Assembly: GCA_037443425.1 (NCBI GenBank)
Contig: JBBIOI010000148.1
Span: 1 to 7,319, forward strand
DNA length: 7,319 bases
Origin: JBBIOI01 sp037443425
GTDB lineage: Bacteria > Desulfobacterota > BSN033 > UBA1163
Reading direction: 5' to 3'
The notes below the pieces were generated by a model. That model was given only the letters and a program-made list of their open reading frames with translations, was not told where the DNA came from and did no database searches. Position numbers and translations under genes: made by a program. Shown here one piece after another: positions 1 to 6,303 of the stretch. The stretch's first letter is position 1; the number at the start of each line of letters is the position of its first letter.

Positions 1-774
1 ATTCTCACAACTCATACGGTTTACTGGCCTACCATGCTTCGAGCGATTGGACTTCCTCCGCCCAAAATGGTTTTTGCCCATGGATGGTGGACAATAGAAG
101 GCAAAAAGATGTCCAAGTCATTACAGAATGTTGTTGAACCAAACCGCCTTGTGGATCTATACGGGGTAGATGCAGTCAGATATTTTCTTATGAGAGAGGT
201 TCCTTTCGGAGTCGATGGAGACTTCTCACATTCAGCCATGATCCACAGAATCAATAGTGACCTTGCAAATGATCTTGGCAATCTCTCTTCAAGAACCCTT
301 AGTATGGTTATAAGATATTTTGATGGGCATATTCCTTCACCAGAGGAAGTGAATGATATAGATATGGATCTTGAAAAAACATCTGAGAGAGTGATCGAAC
401 AGATATCAAAACAGATGGATGATTTAGCCTTTAATAAGGCCTTGCTATCAATCTGGGAGTTGATCGATAGGACAAATAAATATATAGATGAAACGGCCCC
501 TTGGTCCTTAGCTAAAAATCCGGCTGATAGGCCAAGACTCAAAACTGCCTTATATTATGCCCTTGAATCTTTACGAATCATTTCCTTACTTCTATCCCCG
601 TTTATGCCCTCAACCTCTGAGAAGATGTGGTCTCAACTTGGAATAAAAGAGGATATATGGAAAAAGAGATTGAAAGATGATGCAAAGTGGGGGGGATTGA
701 AACCCGGTATTAGAGTTGAGAAACCACTACCTCTCTTTCCGAGGATAGATCCTTCAAAAATCTCAATTGAATAA
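1..774 (+). CDS. metG: Methionyl-tRNA synthetase, C-terminal part (5' end outside window)
   Basis: Class I methionyl-tRNA synthetase, which charges tRNA-Met in the cytoplasm. Frame 1 is open from base 1, so the gene enters from the left; the first ATG at 34 is internal. Visible residues 7-31 (TVYWP, then GLPPPK and VFAHGWW) are the conserved end of the catalytic domain. The KMSKS loop that stabilises the adenylate transition state is at bases 106-120. After it comes the helical stem-contact and anticodon-binding domain, including a WELIDRTNKYIDETAPW stretch typical of MetRS. The protein ends soon after PLPLFPRID, so it has no C-terminal EMAP/Arc1p-like tRNA-binding domain: this is the short form of the enzyme. 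The 257 visible residues are roughly the last half. The downstream gene starts 7 nt after the stop, suggesting co-transcription. Identity is very secure. Confidence 0.97.
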   Translation: MLTTHTVYWPTMLRAIGLPPPKMVFAHGWWTIEGKKMSKSLQNVVEPNRLVDLYGVDAVRYFLMREVPFGVDGDFSHSAMIHRINSDLANDLGNLSSRTLSMVIRYFDGHIPSPEEVNDIDMDLEKTSERVIEQISKQMDDLAFNKALLSIWELIDRTNKYIDETAPWSLAKNPADRPRLKTALYYALESLRIISLLLSPFMPSTSEKMWSQLGIKEDIWKKRLKDDAKWGGLKPGIRVEKPLPLFPRIDPSKISIE

Positions 775-781
775 GAGAGAT

Positions 782-1252
782 ATGGAAAAGCCCGAATCTG
801 TTAGATCAATCTTGAATAAGGCATTAAAGGATCTTGAAATAGATGTTCCATTGAAGGCCTATTCAGTTGTTACCGCATGGAAGGAGATAGTTGGAGAAAA
901 TATTGCATCACAAAGTCAACCCTGTTTTATTCGAAATAAGATCCTCTTTGTAGATGTTTCACATTCTACATGGATTCAACAGCTTCAGTTTTTAAAGCCA
1001 AAACTTTTAGAAAAGATAAAAGACTTTTTAGGTGAGTCTTTGATTGAGGATATTAGATTCAGATTAGGAAAGATCGCTGCGGTATCATCCTACAATGAAG
1101 GGCATAAAGCCACTGAAGATTTAAAAATTGATAGGGAGACTTTAAACCATATCGAAGAACTTTTAAAAAAGATCGATGATGAAGAAATAAAGAAGTTGTT
1201 AAGAAATATCTTTATTCATGTTGCAAGACTTAAGAAACTTAAAAATGAGTAG
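782..1252 (+). CDS. DUF721 / DciA-like protein
   Basis: A 156-residue soluble protein with a DUF721 (DciA-type) domain across about residues 5-100. Visible family features are an N-terminal helix (SVRSILNKALKDL), the W33-K-E-I-V-G segment, and the strand-helix unit VDVSHSTWIQQL at about 57-68, followed by FRLGKI. DciA is the ancestral bacterial loader of the DnaB replicative helicase. DUF721 proteins are diverse, so that role here is family-based inference. The C-terminal 50 residues are charged, probably helical, and not recognised. ATG 782 is chosen because it lies 7 nt after the metG stop and is preceded by the purine-rich AAGAGAGA at 773-780. An in-frame TTG at 767 overlaps metG and has no ribosome site. 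The end overlaps the next gene by 8 nt. Confidence 0.85.
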   Translation: MEKPESVRSILNKALKDLEIDVPLKAYSVVTAWKEIVGENIASQSQPCFIRNKILFVDVSHSTWIQQLQFLKPKLLEKIKDFLGESLIEDIRFRLGKIAAVSSYNEGHKATEDLKIDRETLNHIEELLKKIDDEEIKKLLRNIFIHVARLKKLKNE

Positions 1253-1736
1253 GCTTATTTTTAAAGGGTACAGTCCCGGCGTAATAGGCAGGATTGTTGA
1301 GCTTCATGCAAGCTATTATCATAAGCATTGGGGCTTTGGTCTCTTTTTTGAGACAAAGGTTGCCTTCGAGATGGCGGAATTCTTCAGTAGATTTGATAAA
1401 GATCGTGATTGCTTCTGGTATGTTAGAAAAGATGGTCAGATTGAAGGATCAATTGCAATTGATGGGATCAATGCAAAAAAGGAAGGGGCACATCTTAGAT
1501 GGTTCATTTTGTCACCAAAGATTCAGGGCCAGGGCCTTGGTAAAAAGTTGATAAAAGAGGCAATAAATTTTTGCAAAAAGAAAAAATACGATTCCATCTA
1601 TCTCTGGACATTTGAGGGACTCGATATTGCCCGCCATATATATGAAAGGTATGGTTTCAAACTCGTTGAGCAACATAAAGGGTCGAGATGGGGTGTAAGA
1701 TTAAATGAACAGCGATTTGAGCTTCATTTACAGTGA
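1245..1736 (+). CDS. GNAT-family N-acetyltransferase
   Basis: A 163-residue GCN5-related acetyltransferase that would transfer acetyl from acetyl-CoA to an unknown amine. The acetyl-CoA pyrophosphate loop Q-G-Q-G-L-G (QxxGxG) is at residues 94-99, after the LRWFILSP strand. Motif B follows as IYLWTFEGLDIARHIYERYGF at about 118-138. The N-terminal part (YSPGVIGRIVELHASYY, then FFETKVAFEMAEFFSRFD) resembles the GNAT half of MarR-GNAT fusion proteins, but no helix-turn-helix domain is present here. ATG 1245 fits the start of the domain and overlaps the previous gene's stop (ATGAGTAG). An earlier in-frame ATG at 1218 would extend the overlap and has no clear ribosome site. The stop lies 3 nt from the end of the convergent grdB-like gene. 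Substrate is unknown. Confidence 0.88.
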   Translation: MSRLIFKGYSPGVIGRIVELHASYYHKHWGFGLFFETKVAFEMAEFFSRFDKDRDCFWYVRKDGQIEGSIAIDGINAKKEGAHLRWFILSPKIQGQGLGKKLIKEAINFCKKKKYDSIYLWTFEGLDIARHIYERYGFKLVEQHKGSRWGVRLNEQRFELHLQ

Positions 1737-1739
1737 GGG

Positions 1740-3044
1740 TTAAAAATTAAAAATCATCTGTTCTTCTATCTCTGTTTCGAGTGATTTAAGCGCCCTTTCA
1801 AGAATCTCACGACGGAACCTTTTTTCCTCCTGAGGAGGAAGTTCTTCGTTTCCAACCGGGTTCACAATCTTATTACCAGGGATTATCCGATTAGAGCCAA
1901 CCATCTGTGCAACAGGTGTAATAGCACAGATATGTGCAGTGGGAATCCCGACTCTCTCAAGCTCTTTAACAATCGTTGCACCGCAACGTGTAGATGTACC
2001 TCACGTCGAGGTCAATATCACTCCAGAAACACCATCTGCTAAAAGTTCACTGGCAATTATTCTTCCCAGTCTTCTCATTATCTCAACAATACTTGCCACT
2101 CCAGTCGTACTATAAAACTTATCATGTAGACCTCCAATCCTTCCCTCCTTCTCAAAATCTCTCATCACATCCAAAGGAACAAGTCTGTTTGGATCCTCTC
2201 TTACAAGTGTAGAGTCATAACCTGAATGTCTTACCTCATAGTCTTCTGGTTTGAGTTTTTCTAATCCCTTAATATCATATCTGCCAAAACGCGTAGCCGA
2301 GCTTATCTCTATCCTGTCAGGATTGCCTTTTGGTACCAAGCCACCATCTGTAACCAGTGCAATCTTTGAAAGCCTCAAATCTTTAATAGAGGGAGCTGGT
2401 TTAATTCTATCGTATATTGGCCGAGAAACCTCCGACTCAAAAGGCATACCCTTAAGTTTAAGCATCAGCATATCAACCACACGCTCTGCACCGATTCTGT
2501 CTGCATATTCATTGATTAGGATTCCCCGGCTAAAATAACCTTCCTTGGAAGGAGGTCCGATCTTTTCATTTCTAACAAGCCTTCTTCCAAGACTCAAAAT
2601 CCTCTGCAGTGCCTCGCTCATCCCCCTTGCTGAGTCTGTTGTCTTAATAATAAATGTATCGGTCCTGTATAATTCTACTCCTGGATTTTCATCGTACATT
2701 CCAGTAACTGCAGGGATTCCCAATTCTTTTTGTACTATTTTACAAACAGCGCCACATGCAATCCCATACCTTCCAGCATTGAATGCAGGGCCTGCGATAA
2801 AGAGATCGGCCCTGTATGGAAGGATTAGCTTTAAAACTTCGGAGGATGCCTTCTCTATGTCTTGGGCAAAGTAATTATCTCCGCAGATTACCGTAGCAAT
2901 AACCTTTGCTTCTTTATCCATAAACGTCTCTATCAACCTTCCTGGACCTATAGGGCCCTCAATAATTCGGGGTGAAATATCTGCCTTATCCTCTCCCCCT
3001 ATCCCTCCAAAAAATTGATTTAGATAATGAATTATCCTTATCAT
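1740..3044 (-). CDS. grdB: Selenocysteine-containing GrdB-like reductase subunit (glycine/betaine/sarcosine/D-proline reductase family, selenoprotein B)
   Basis: A 434-residue protein with selenocysteine at residue 348, encoded by in-frame TGA 2001-2003. In the characterised family, the GrdB selenolate attacks the substrate alpha-carbon, releases the amine, and hands a carboxymethyl group to selenoprotein GrdA. Visible family blocks are HYLNQFFGGIGGEDKA near residues 6-21, VICGD at 52-56, FIAGPAFNAGRYGIACG at 82-98, GLVPKGNPDRIE at about 235-246, and the active-site ILTST-U-GTSTRCGAT. After the TGA the frame stays open for 86 codons of GrdB-like sequence (VKELERVGIPTAH, NRIIPG) to TAA 1740-1742; total length matches GrdB (about 436 residues). 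ATG 3044 has AGGTGAT at 3052-3058, 7 nt upstream; a GTG at 3056 lies inside that site and is rejected. Ser replaces the first Cys of the usual UxxCxxC. The gene is last in the operon, 24 nt after grdE. The substrate is not established. Confidence 0.93.
1824..1840. other. Perfect inverted repeat inside the 3' part of the grdB-like gene
   Basis: On the plus strand TTCCTCC-TGA-GGAGGAA makes a 7-bp perfect stem with a 3-nt loop. It lies 87 nt past the stop of the GNAT gene, so it could slow or stop plus-strand transcription. There is no good U-tract after it on that strand (GTTCTTCGTTTCC), so a standard terminator is not supported. On the minus strand it encodes part of ELPPQEEKRF, which may explain it by codon content. 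Confidence 0.35.
1974..1988 (-). promoter_or_regulatory. Bacterial SECIS element (SelB-binding hairpin)
   Basis: On the minus strand CGTTGC-GGT-GCAACG forms a perfect 6-bp stem with a 3-nt loop. The stem begins 12 nt after the UGA and the loop 18 nt after it. Known bacterial SECIS elements lie inside the coding sequence just after UGA and have a short stem with a small apical loop carrying G at its first or second position; the GGU loop fits this and recalls the GGU in the E. coli fdhF loop. It would bind elongation factor SelB carrying Sec-tRNA. Outward extension of the stem is weak (A-A and C-U mismatches next). Confidence 0.82.
2001..2003 (-). other. In-frame UGA read as selenocysteine (Sec348 of the GrdB-like protein)
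   Basis: The codon is TGA on the minus strand, in the position where GrdB proteins carry their active-site Sec (TST-U-G-T). The frame on both sides encodes GrdB-like protein, and a SECIS-like hairpin follows. Reading this codon as a stop would remove the active site and the last 86 residues. Confidence 0.93.
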
Positions 3045-3051
3045 ATGAATT

Positions 3052-3058
3052 ATCACCT
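3052..3058 (-). promoter_or_regulatory. Ribosome binding site of the grdB-like gene
   Basis: AGGTGAT on the minus strand is complementary to the 3' end of 16S rRNA and lies 7 nt before ATG 3044. It decides the start: the in-frame GTG at 3054-3056 is part of this site. Starting at the ATG gives MIRIIHYLNQFFGG, which matches the compact N-terminus of GrdB. Confidence 0.8.
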
Positions 3059-3068
3059 GTCTTTAAGT

Positions 3069-4370
3069 TTAATATCTTACGGCTTTAAGTCTTGTGGTCC
3101 CAAGTTGACACTGTGATCCCTTAATCCAGCGTATGGACCTAATAATTTCTTCTGAGATTTTAGGGCCTTCTTTTTCGAGGCTTGGTCTTCCAATTACACG
3201 ATCAACCGATGGAAGTTTCAATTCCATAAAAGGGATACCCATGCTCACAATGGCATCAACCTCTGGCATACTGAAGATAGTTGTTGCCCCGTACTTAGCA
3301 TCACTTATATCTGCCCCCATATGAACCATTGCAAGTGCTGTCTTTATCCCCAGCTGTTCACACAGCTGGGCAGTTCTTGCCATCGTCAATTCCGGTGCAC
3401 CACCCCCTGCCTTTGTTAGGATAGCCCCATCCGCACCAAGAATATACTTGGCTATCCCCGATGCCATATGTGACACTCTTTCAATATCTGAAACATTATT
3501 AGGTGCAGTCATAATAATAACGCCTATAAAGAGAAGCTCCTTACCATGTCTTTTATAGAGCTCTTTAATAATTGGATGGTTCTGAATATGATAGGTCTGG
3601 AGATTTAAAGTAGGAAGTGGAGATGTTATAGCTCCATCCAATATCTCATTCGGATGAATGATCGTGGGGACGATATCCGAAATATTCTTTCCATATAAAA
3701 CTGGCTCTCCCAAAATGGGGTCAAATTGAAGTGTAAGGATCTGAAAGATATAGACTACCCTTGGAAGTTTCCCTTTTCCTAAAGGGATCTCTGTAAGTGG
3801 TGGAAGTTCATAAACCTCTATTTCATCTGGTAAAAGATCTCTTGTTACCTTTCCAAGATAAGATGCTGTTTTTAGACCAGCAATCTTAAGAGCGGTCATA
3901 TATTTATGTGTATTTATCTTATGTGAGGAAGTTGCGAGTATAACAATATTATGTGTTTTCCCATAAATGCCTATCTCTGCTCCAGGCCCGTACATATCAA
4001 TGATTTCACCGTTTGGGTCCCCACTTATGCTCTGTTCGTGTATCTCTCTATAATCGCTCAGAACAATTGCTGTTCCTCTGAGAACACCTGTTTGTCCCCT
4101 TCCGACAGGCATTTGACGGCCAACTGCACCAGGGAAATCTTCATCTCCTGGGCTGATCTTTGCTCGGGGTTCAATCACATCTAAGACTTTAACAATTCTA
4201 CATCTCTCTCCAGGATGAGCAAGCTCAATCTCAACGTTTTCAAAGACTCTGTCCTGAAGGATCAGGTTTTTAAGCTCGGAACGATCTATAAATAAGACCC
4301 CATCAGAGACAAAAGTCCTTTCTCCAAATTGAACATCTTTGATATTAAAAATCTTAAGTTCCAGTCTCAC
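3069..4370 (-). CDS. grdE: GrdE-like subunit of reductase component B, lacking the pyruvoyl-forming cysteine
   Basis: A 433-residue homologue of GrdE (glycine/sarcosine/betaine reductase component B, alpha/beta proprotein). Family blocks include MRLELKIFNIKDVQFG at the start, VEIELAHPGERCRI, DVIEPRAKI, the IIDMYGPGAE region, ALKIAGLKTASYLG, PDEIEVYELPPL, VPTIIHPNEILDGAI, PIIKELYKRHGKEL, and VDRVIG near the end. Classical GrdE is cleaved at an Asn-Cys bond near residue 240, turning that Cys into a pyruvoyl group that binds the substrate amine. Here the matching segment after DGAI (residues 249-258, TSPLPTLNLQ) is about three residues shorter and has no Cys. The only cysteines are 57, 337 and 421. 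The protein is therefore probably uncleaved and uses different chemistry. GTG 4370 is preferred over TTG 4376 because AAGGAG lies 8 nt before it and the resulting N-terminus matches GrdE. Next to grdB, as in known operons. Confidence 0.88.
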   Translation of the reverse strand: MRLELKIFNIKDVQFGERTFVSDGVLFIDRSELKNLILQDRVFENVEIELAHPGERCRIVKVLDVIEPRAKISPGDEDFPGAVGRQMPVGRGQTGVLRGTAIVLSDYREIHEQSISGDPNGEIIDMYGPGAEIGIYGKTHNIVILATSSHKINTHKYMTALKIAGLKTASYLGKVTRDLLPDEIEVYELPPLTEIPLGKGKLPRVVYIFQILTLQFDPILGEPVLYGKNISDIVPTIIHPNEILDGAITSPLPTLNLQTYHIQNHPIIKELYKRHGKELLFIGVIIMTAPNNVSDIERVSHMASGIAKYILGADGAILTKAGGGAPELTMARTAQLCEQLGIKTALAMVHMGADISDAKYGATTIFSMPEVDAIVSMGIPFMELKLPSVDRVIGRPSLEKEGPKISEEIIRSIRWIKGSQCQLGTTRLKAVRY

Positions 4371-4378
4371 AATCAATT

Positions 4379-4399
4379 CTCCTTGAGTTAAATCAAGAA
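4379..4399 (-). promoter_or_regulatory. Ribosome binding site of the grdE-like gene, within a possible hairpin
   Basis: AAGGAG (plus coordinates 4379-4384) lies 8 nt before GTG 4370. It overlaps the 3' arm of a possible hairpin, TTCTTGA-TTTAAC-TCAAGGA (4380-4399, 7 bp including one G-U pair, 6-nt loop). If formed, this would partly hide the ribosome site. The rest of the 100-nt gap between hyuB and grdE shows no convincing promoter or terminator. Confidence 0.45.
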
Positions 4400-4470
4400 A
4401 GGCATTTAGCCTCTTCTTAAAGGAAAGATGATTTAGTCTTCTGTTTTGATGAAATCATGAACCATACTTC

Positions 4471-6303
4471 TTACTTCTTCCGACTTCTCTTTGTTTCAGC
4501 TTTTTTGGCTTTAAGTCTTTTTCTTAATTCGGCAGTGGCTTTAAGATCGACTTCAAAAAACGTCCCTTTCTTAAAAAGGACCCCATATACCTCTCTGGCC
4601 TTTTTAACTGATATATACTCATTAATGACATCCCATCTAACACGCTCCACGTCTCTATCAAGTGGATCACCTACACCACCACCTCCACCTGATTTACTCC
4701 AGATGATATCTCCAGGTTGAACATATTGGACATCGTTGCATCTTAGCCTGATCCTCTTTCCCTTTCTTATGATTCCGAGTCGATGTTTTTTTCCTTCAGT
4801 GCCACCTAAGAGTCCAAGTGCTCCAAATTTTTCACCATCTGAGTTACCTGTCATTACCACACAGTCATGTGCCTGCCATACCTTTCTGTCATAAGTATTT
4901 ATAACCTCCCAATGGACACCCATACCACCTCTCCATTTCCCATCACCAGCCGAATCTTTGATAAATTCGTGACGTAACCATCGATATGGAGTCTCCCATT
5001 CTTCTGGTTCAATAGGTGCCCGAAGGGAGCCACCCGCGCCCAACACCCAACACAATCCATCCCAGCCATCGTATCCATAGATAGCTCCCATAGAACCATC
5101 AGCATGAAAAGGGGCTGTCCAGTAAAGTTGTGGAGATTTGGTCCTCGGATCAATAATGTCTCTTCGCCTTCCAGTAAGGATTGGATTGATGTGTCTTGCC
5201 CACAAGGCTGAGGTATCTTTGGGAACTACTTGACCCAATGCAACTTGAACGCATTCAACGACATGAGTACCAAGGGTGGGTGCCTGGGCACCACTCGTAG
5301 CAGGATAGACAGGATCAAGGACTGAACCTTCTCTTGTCAGGATTGTTAAACAATTCATAAGTCCCTGATTCCTTGGTGTACGTGGTGGCAATGACCATGC
5401 CACTGCAGTAACCACTGCAGCCTTTGTTTGACCTTGTGGACAATTGATGAAATCAACCTGATCATCACTTTCCCGAAAATCAAATATAAGTTGTCCTTCC
5501 TCAGGTTTTACTGTTAAAGCTAATCTTACCCAAACCGGTTTGTCAACCGTTCCATCCCAATCTGCTGCCCGCTCTGCATAATAAGTCCCTGCAGGCCAAT
5601 TCGATATTACCTTCCTTACAGTGTTCTCTGTCCTATTGACAATTTCATTACAGGCTTCAAGGACTGTCTCTTTTCCATAACTTTTAATCAAATCTAACAA
5701 TCTCTTTTCTGACATTTTCATCGATGCATATGTAAGCAGGCAATCAGCCCTTACCATACTTGAACCACGGATATTTCTGAGGATTACCGAGAAGACCTCC
5801 TCATTAATCTCTCCTCTCTTAATAAGTTTAACAGGGGGAATCATAATCCCTTCGCCATGACAATCATAGGTCCTTGGATAATAGCAGCCCTGATATGCCC
5901 CTCCAGCATCATATTGATGTGTTCTCATAAAATGATAAAAGACAAGTTCTCCATCATAAAAAACAGGTCGGATAAAAGAAAAATCAGGGGCATGACCAAA
6001 CTTCACGATAAAGGGATCATTACCAACAATAAAATCATCCTCATAGATATTTTCGCGTCCAATATAGTCGAGCATCCCTTTCAAACATACATCAGAACCT
6101 GCAGTGTGAACTGGCATCCAGTTGCCAATAGTAATCGTTCTTTCATCCCTATCGAAGAGGGCTGTTCCAATATCACGAATATGAGCTGTTGCAAATGAGA
6201 AGCATTGGCGAAATAATCTGAAGCCCAGTTCTTGATTCTGGGCATTTAGTCTTCCTTCAATGATAGATAATGTCAAAGGATCGATCGGTTTTGAAGAACT
6301 CAT
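4471..6303 (-). CDS. hyuB: Hydantoinase B / 5-oxoprolinase B family protein (HyuB-like)
   Basis: About 610 residues, full length for the Hydantoinase_B family, which partners HyuA-type ATPases in ATP-dependent opening of cyclic amides (N-methylhydantoin, 5-oxoproline) or in acetone/acetophenone carboxylation. The N-terminus (DPLTLSIIEGRL, then GTALFD) and C-terminus (SGGGGGVGDP at about 538-547, then AREVYGV) are typical. Counting from the first ATG, HAPD at 105-108 and THQYDAGG at 129-136 hold candidate metal ligands (His105, Asp108, His130, Asp133), followed by GEGIMIPPVKL; ligand assignment is inference. The tail is very basic (11 Lys/Arg in the last 17 residues), which is unusual. Two consecutive ATGs lie at 6306 and 6303; the second has better spacing to the AAGGAGGT site. 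The start overlaps the hyuA stop, so the two are translationally coupled. Family is secure; substrate is unknown. Confidence 0.92.
   Translation of the reverse strand: MSSSKPIDPLTLSIIEGRLNAQNQELGFRLFRQCFSFATAHIRDIGTALFDRDERTITIGNWMPVHTAGSDVCLKGMLDYIGRENIYEDDFIVGNDPFIVKFGHAPDFSFIRPVFYDGELVFYHFMRTHQYDAGGAYQGCYYPRTYDCHGEGIMIPPVKLIKRGEINEEVFSVILRNIRGSSMVRADCLLTYASMKMSEKRLLDLIKSYGKETVLEACNEIVNRTENTVRKVISNWPAGTYYAERAADWDGTVDKPVWVRLALTVKPEEGQLIFDFRESDDQVDFINCPQGQTKAAVVTAVAWSLPPRTPRNQGLMNCLTILTREGSVLDPVYPATSGAQAPTLGTHVVECVQVALGQVVPKDTSALWARHINPILTGRRRDIIDPRTKSPQLYWTAPFHADGSMGAIYGYDGWDGLCWVLGAGGSLRAPIEPEEWETPYRWLRHEFIKDSAGDGKWRGGMGVHWEVINTYDRKVWQAHDCVVMTGNSDGEKFGALGLLGGTEGKKHRLGIIRKGKRIRLRCNDVQYVQPGDIIWSKSGGGGGVGDPLDRDVERVRWDVINEYISVKKAREVYGVLFKKGTFFEVDLKATAELRKRLKAKKAETKRSRKK

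Noticed and set aside
21..542. Minus-strand 173-codon open frame opposite metG
   Set aside because: It lies wholly antisense to a secure metG coding region with conserved motifs, and its translation is low-complexity Ser/Ile/Leu-rich with no recognisable domain.
2001..2003. grdB as a pseudogene truncated by a nonsense mutation
   Set aside because: The stop is TGA at the exact family Sec position, it is followed by a SECIS-like hairpin, and the downstream frame is intact and conserved.
1994..2874. Several plus-strand open frames (1994-2212, 2251-2538, 2545-2874)
   Set aside because: All are antisense shadows of the GrdB-like gene, with no family resemblance and no convincing ribosome sites.
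3349..3370. 8-bp perfect hairpin CCCAGCTG/CAGCTGGG with a 6-nt loop
   Set aside because: It lies inside grdE coding sequence and arises from a repeated Gln-Leu codon pair (QLCEQLG); there is no U-tract and no junction nearby.
4428..4458. 7-bp inverted repeat ATGATTT/AAATCAT with a 17-nt loop in the hyuB-grdE gap
   Set aside because: It is AT-only apart from one pair, has a long loop and no U-tract; it is too weak to call a terminator or operator.
4899..5153. Minus-strand 84-codon frame within hyuB
   Set aside because: It is an alternative frame of hyuB on the same strand; hyuB is continuous through this region and carries the conserved sequence.
5398..5419. Short direct repeat of CACTGCAG in hyuB
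   Set aside because: It is explained by repeated Ala/Val/Thr codons in the protein, and there is no larger repeat unit.
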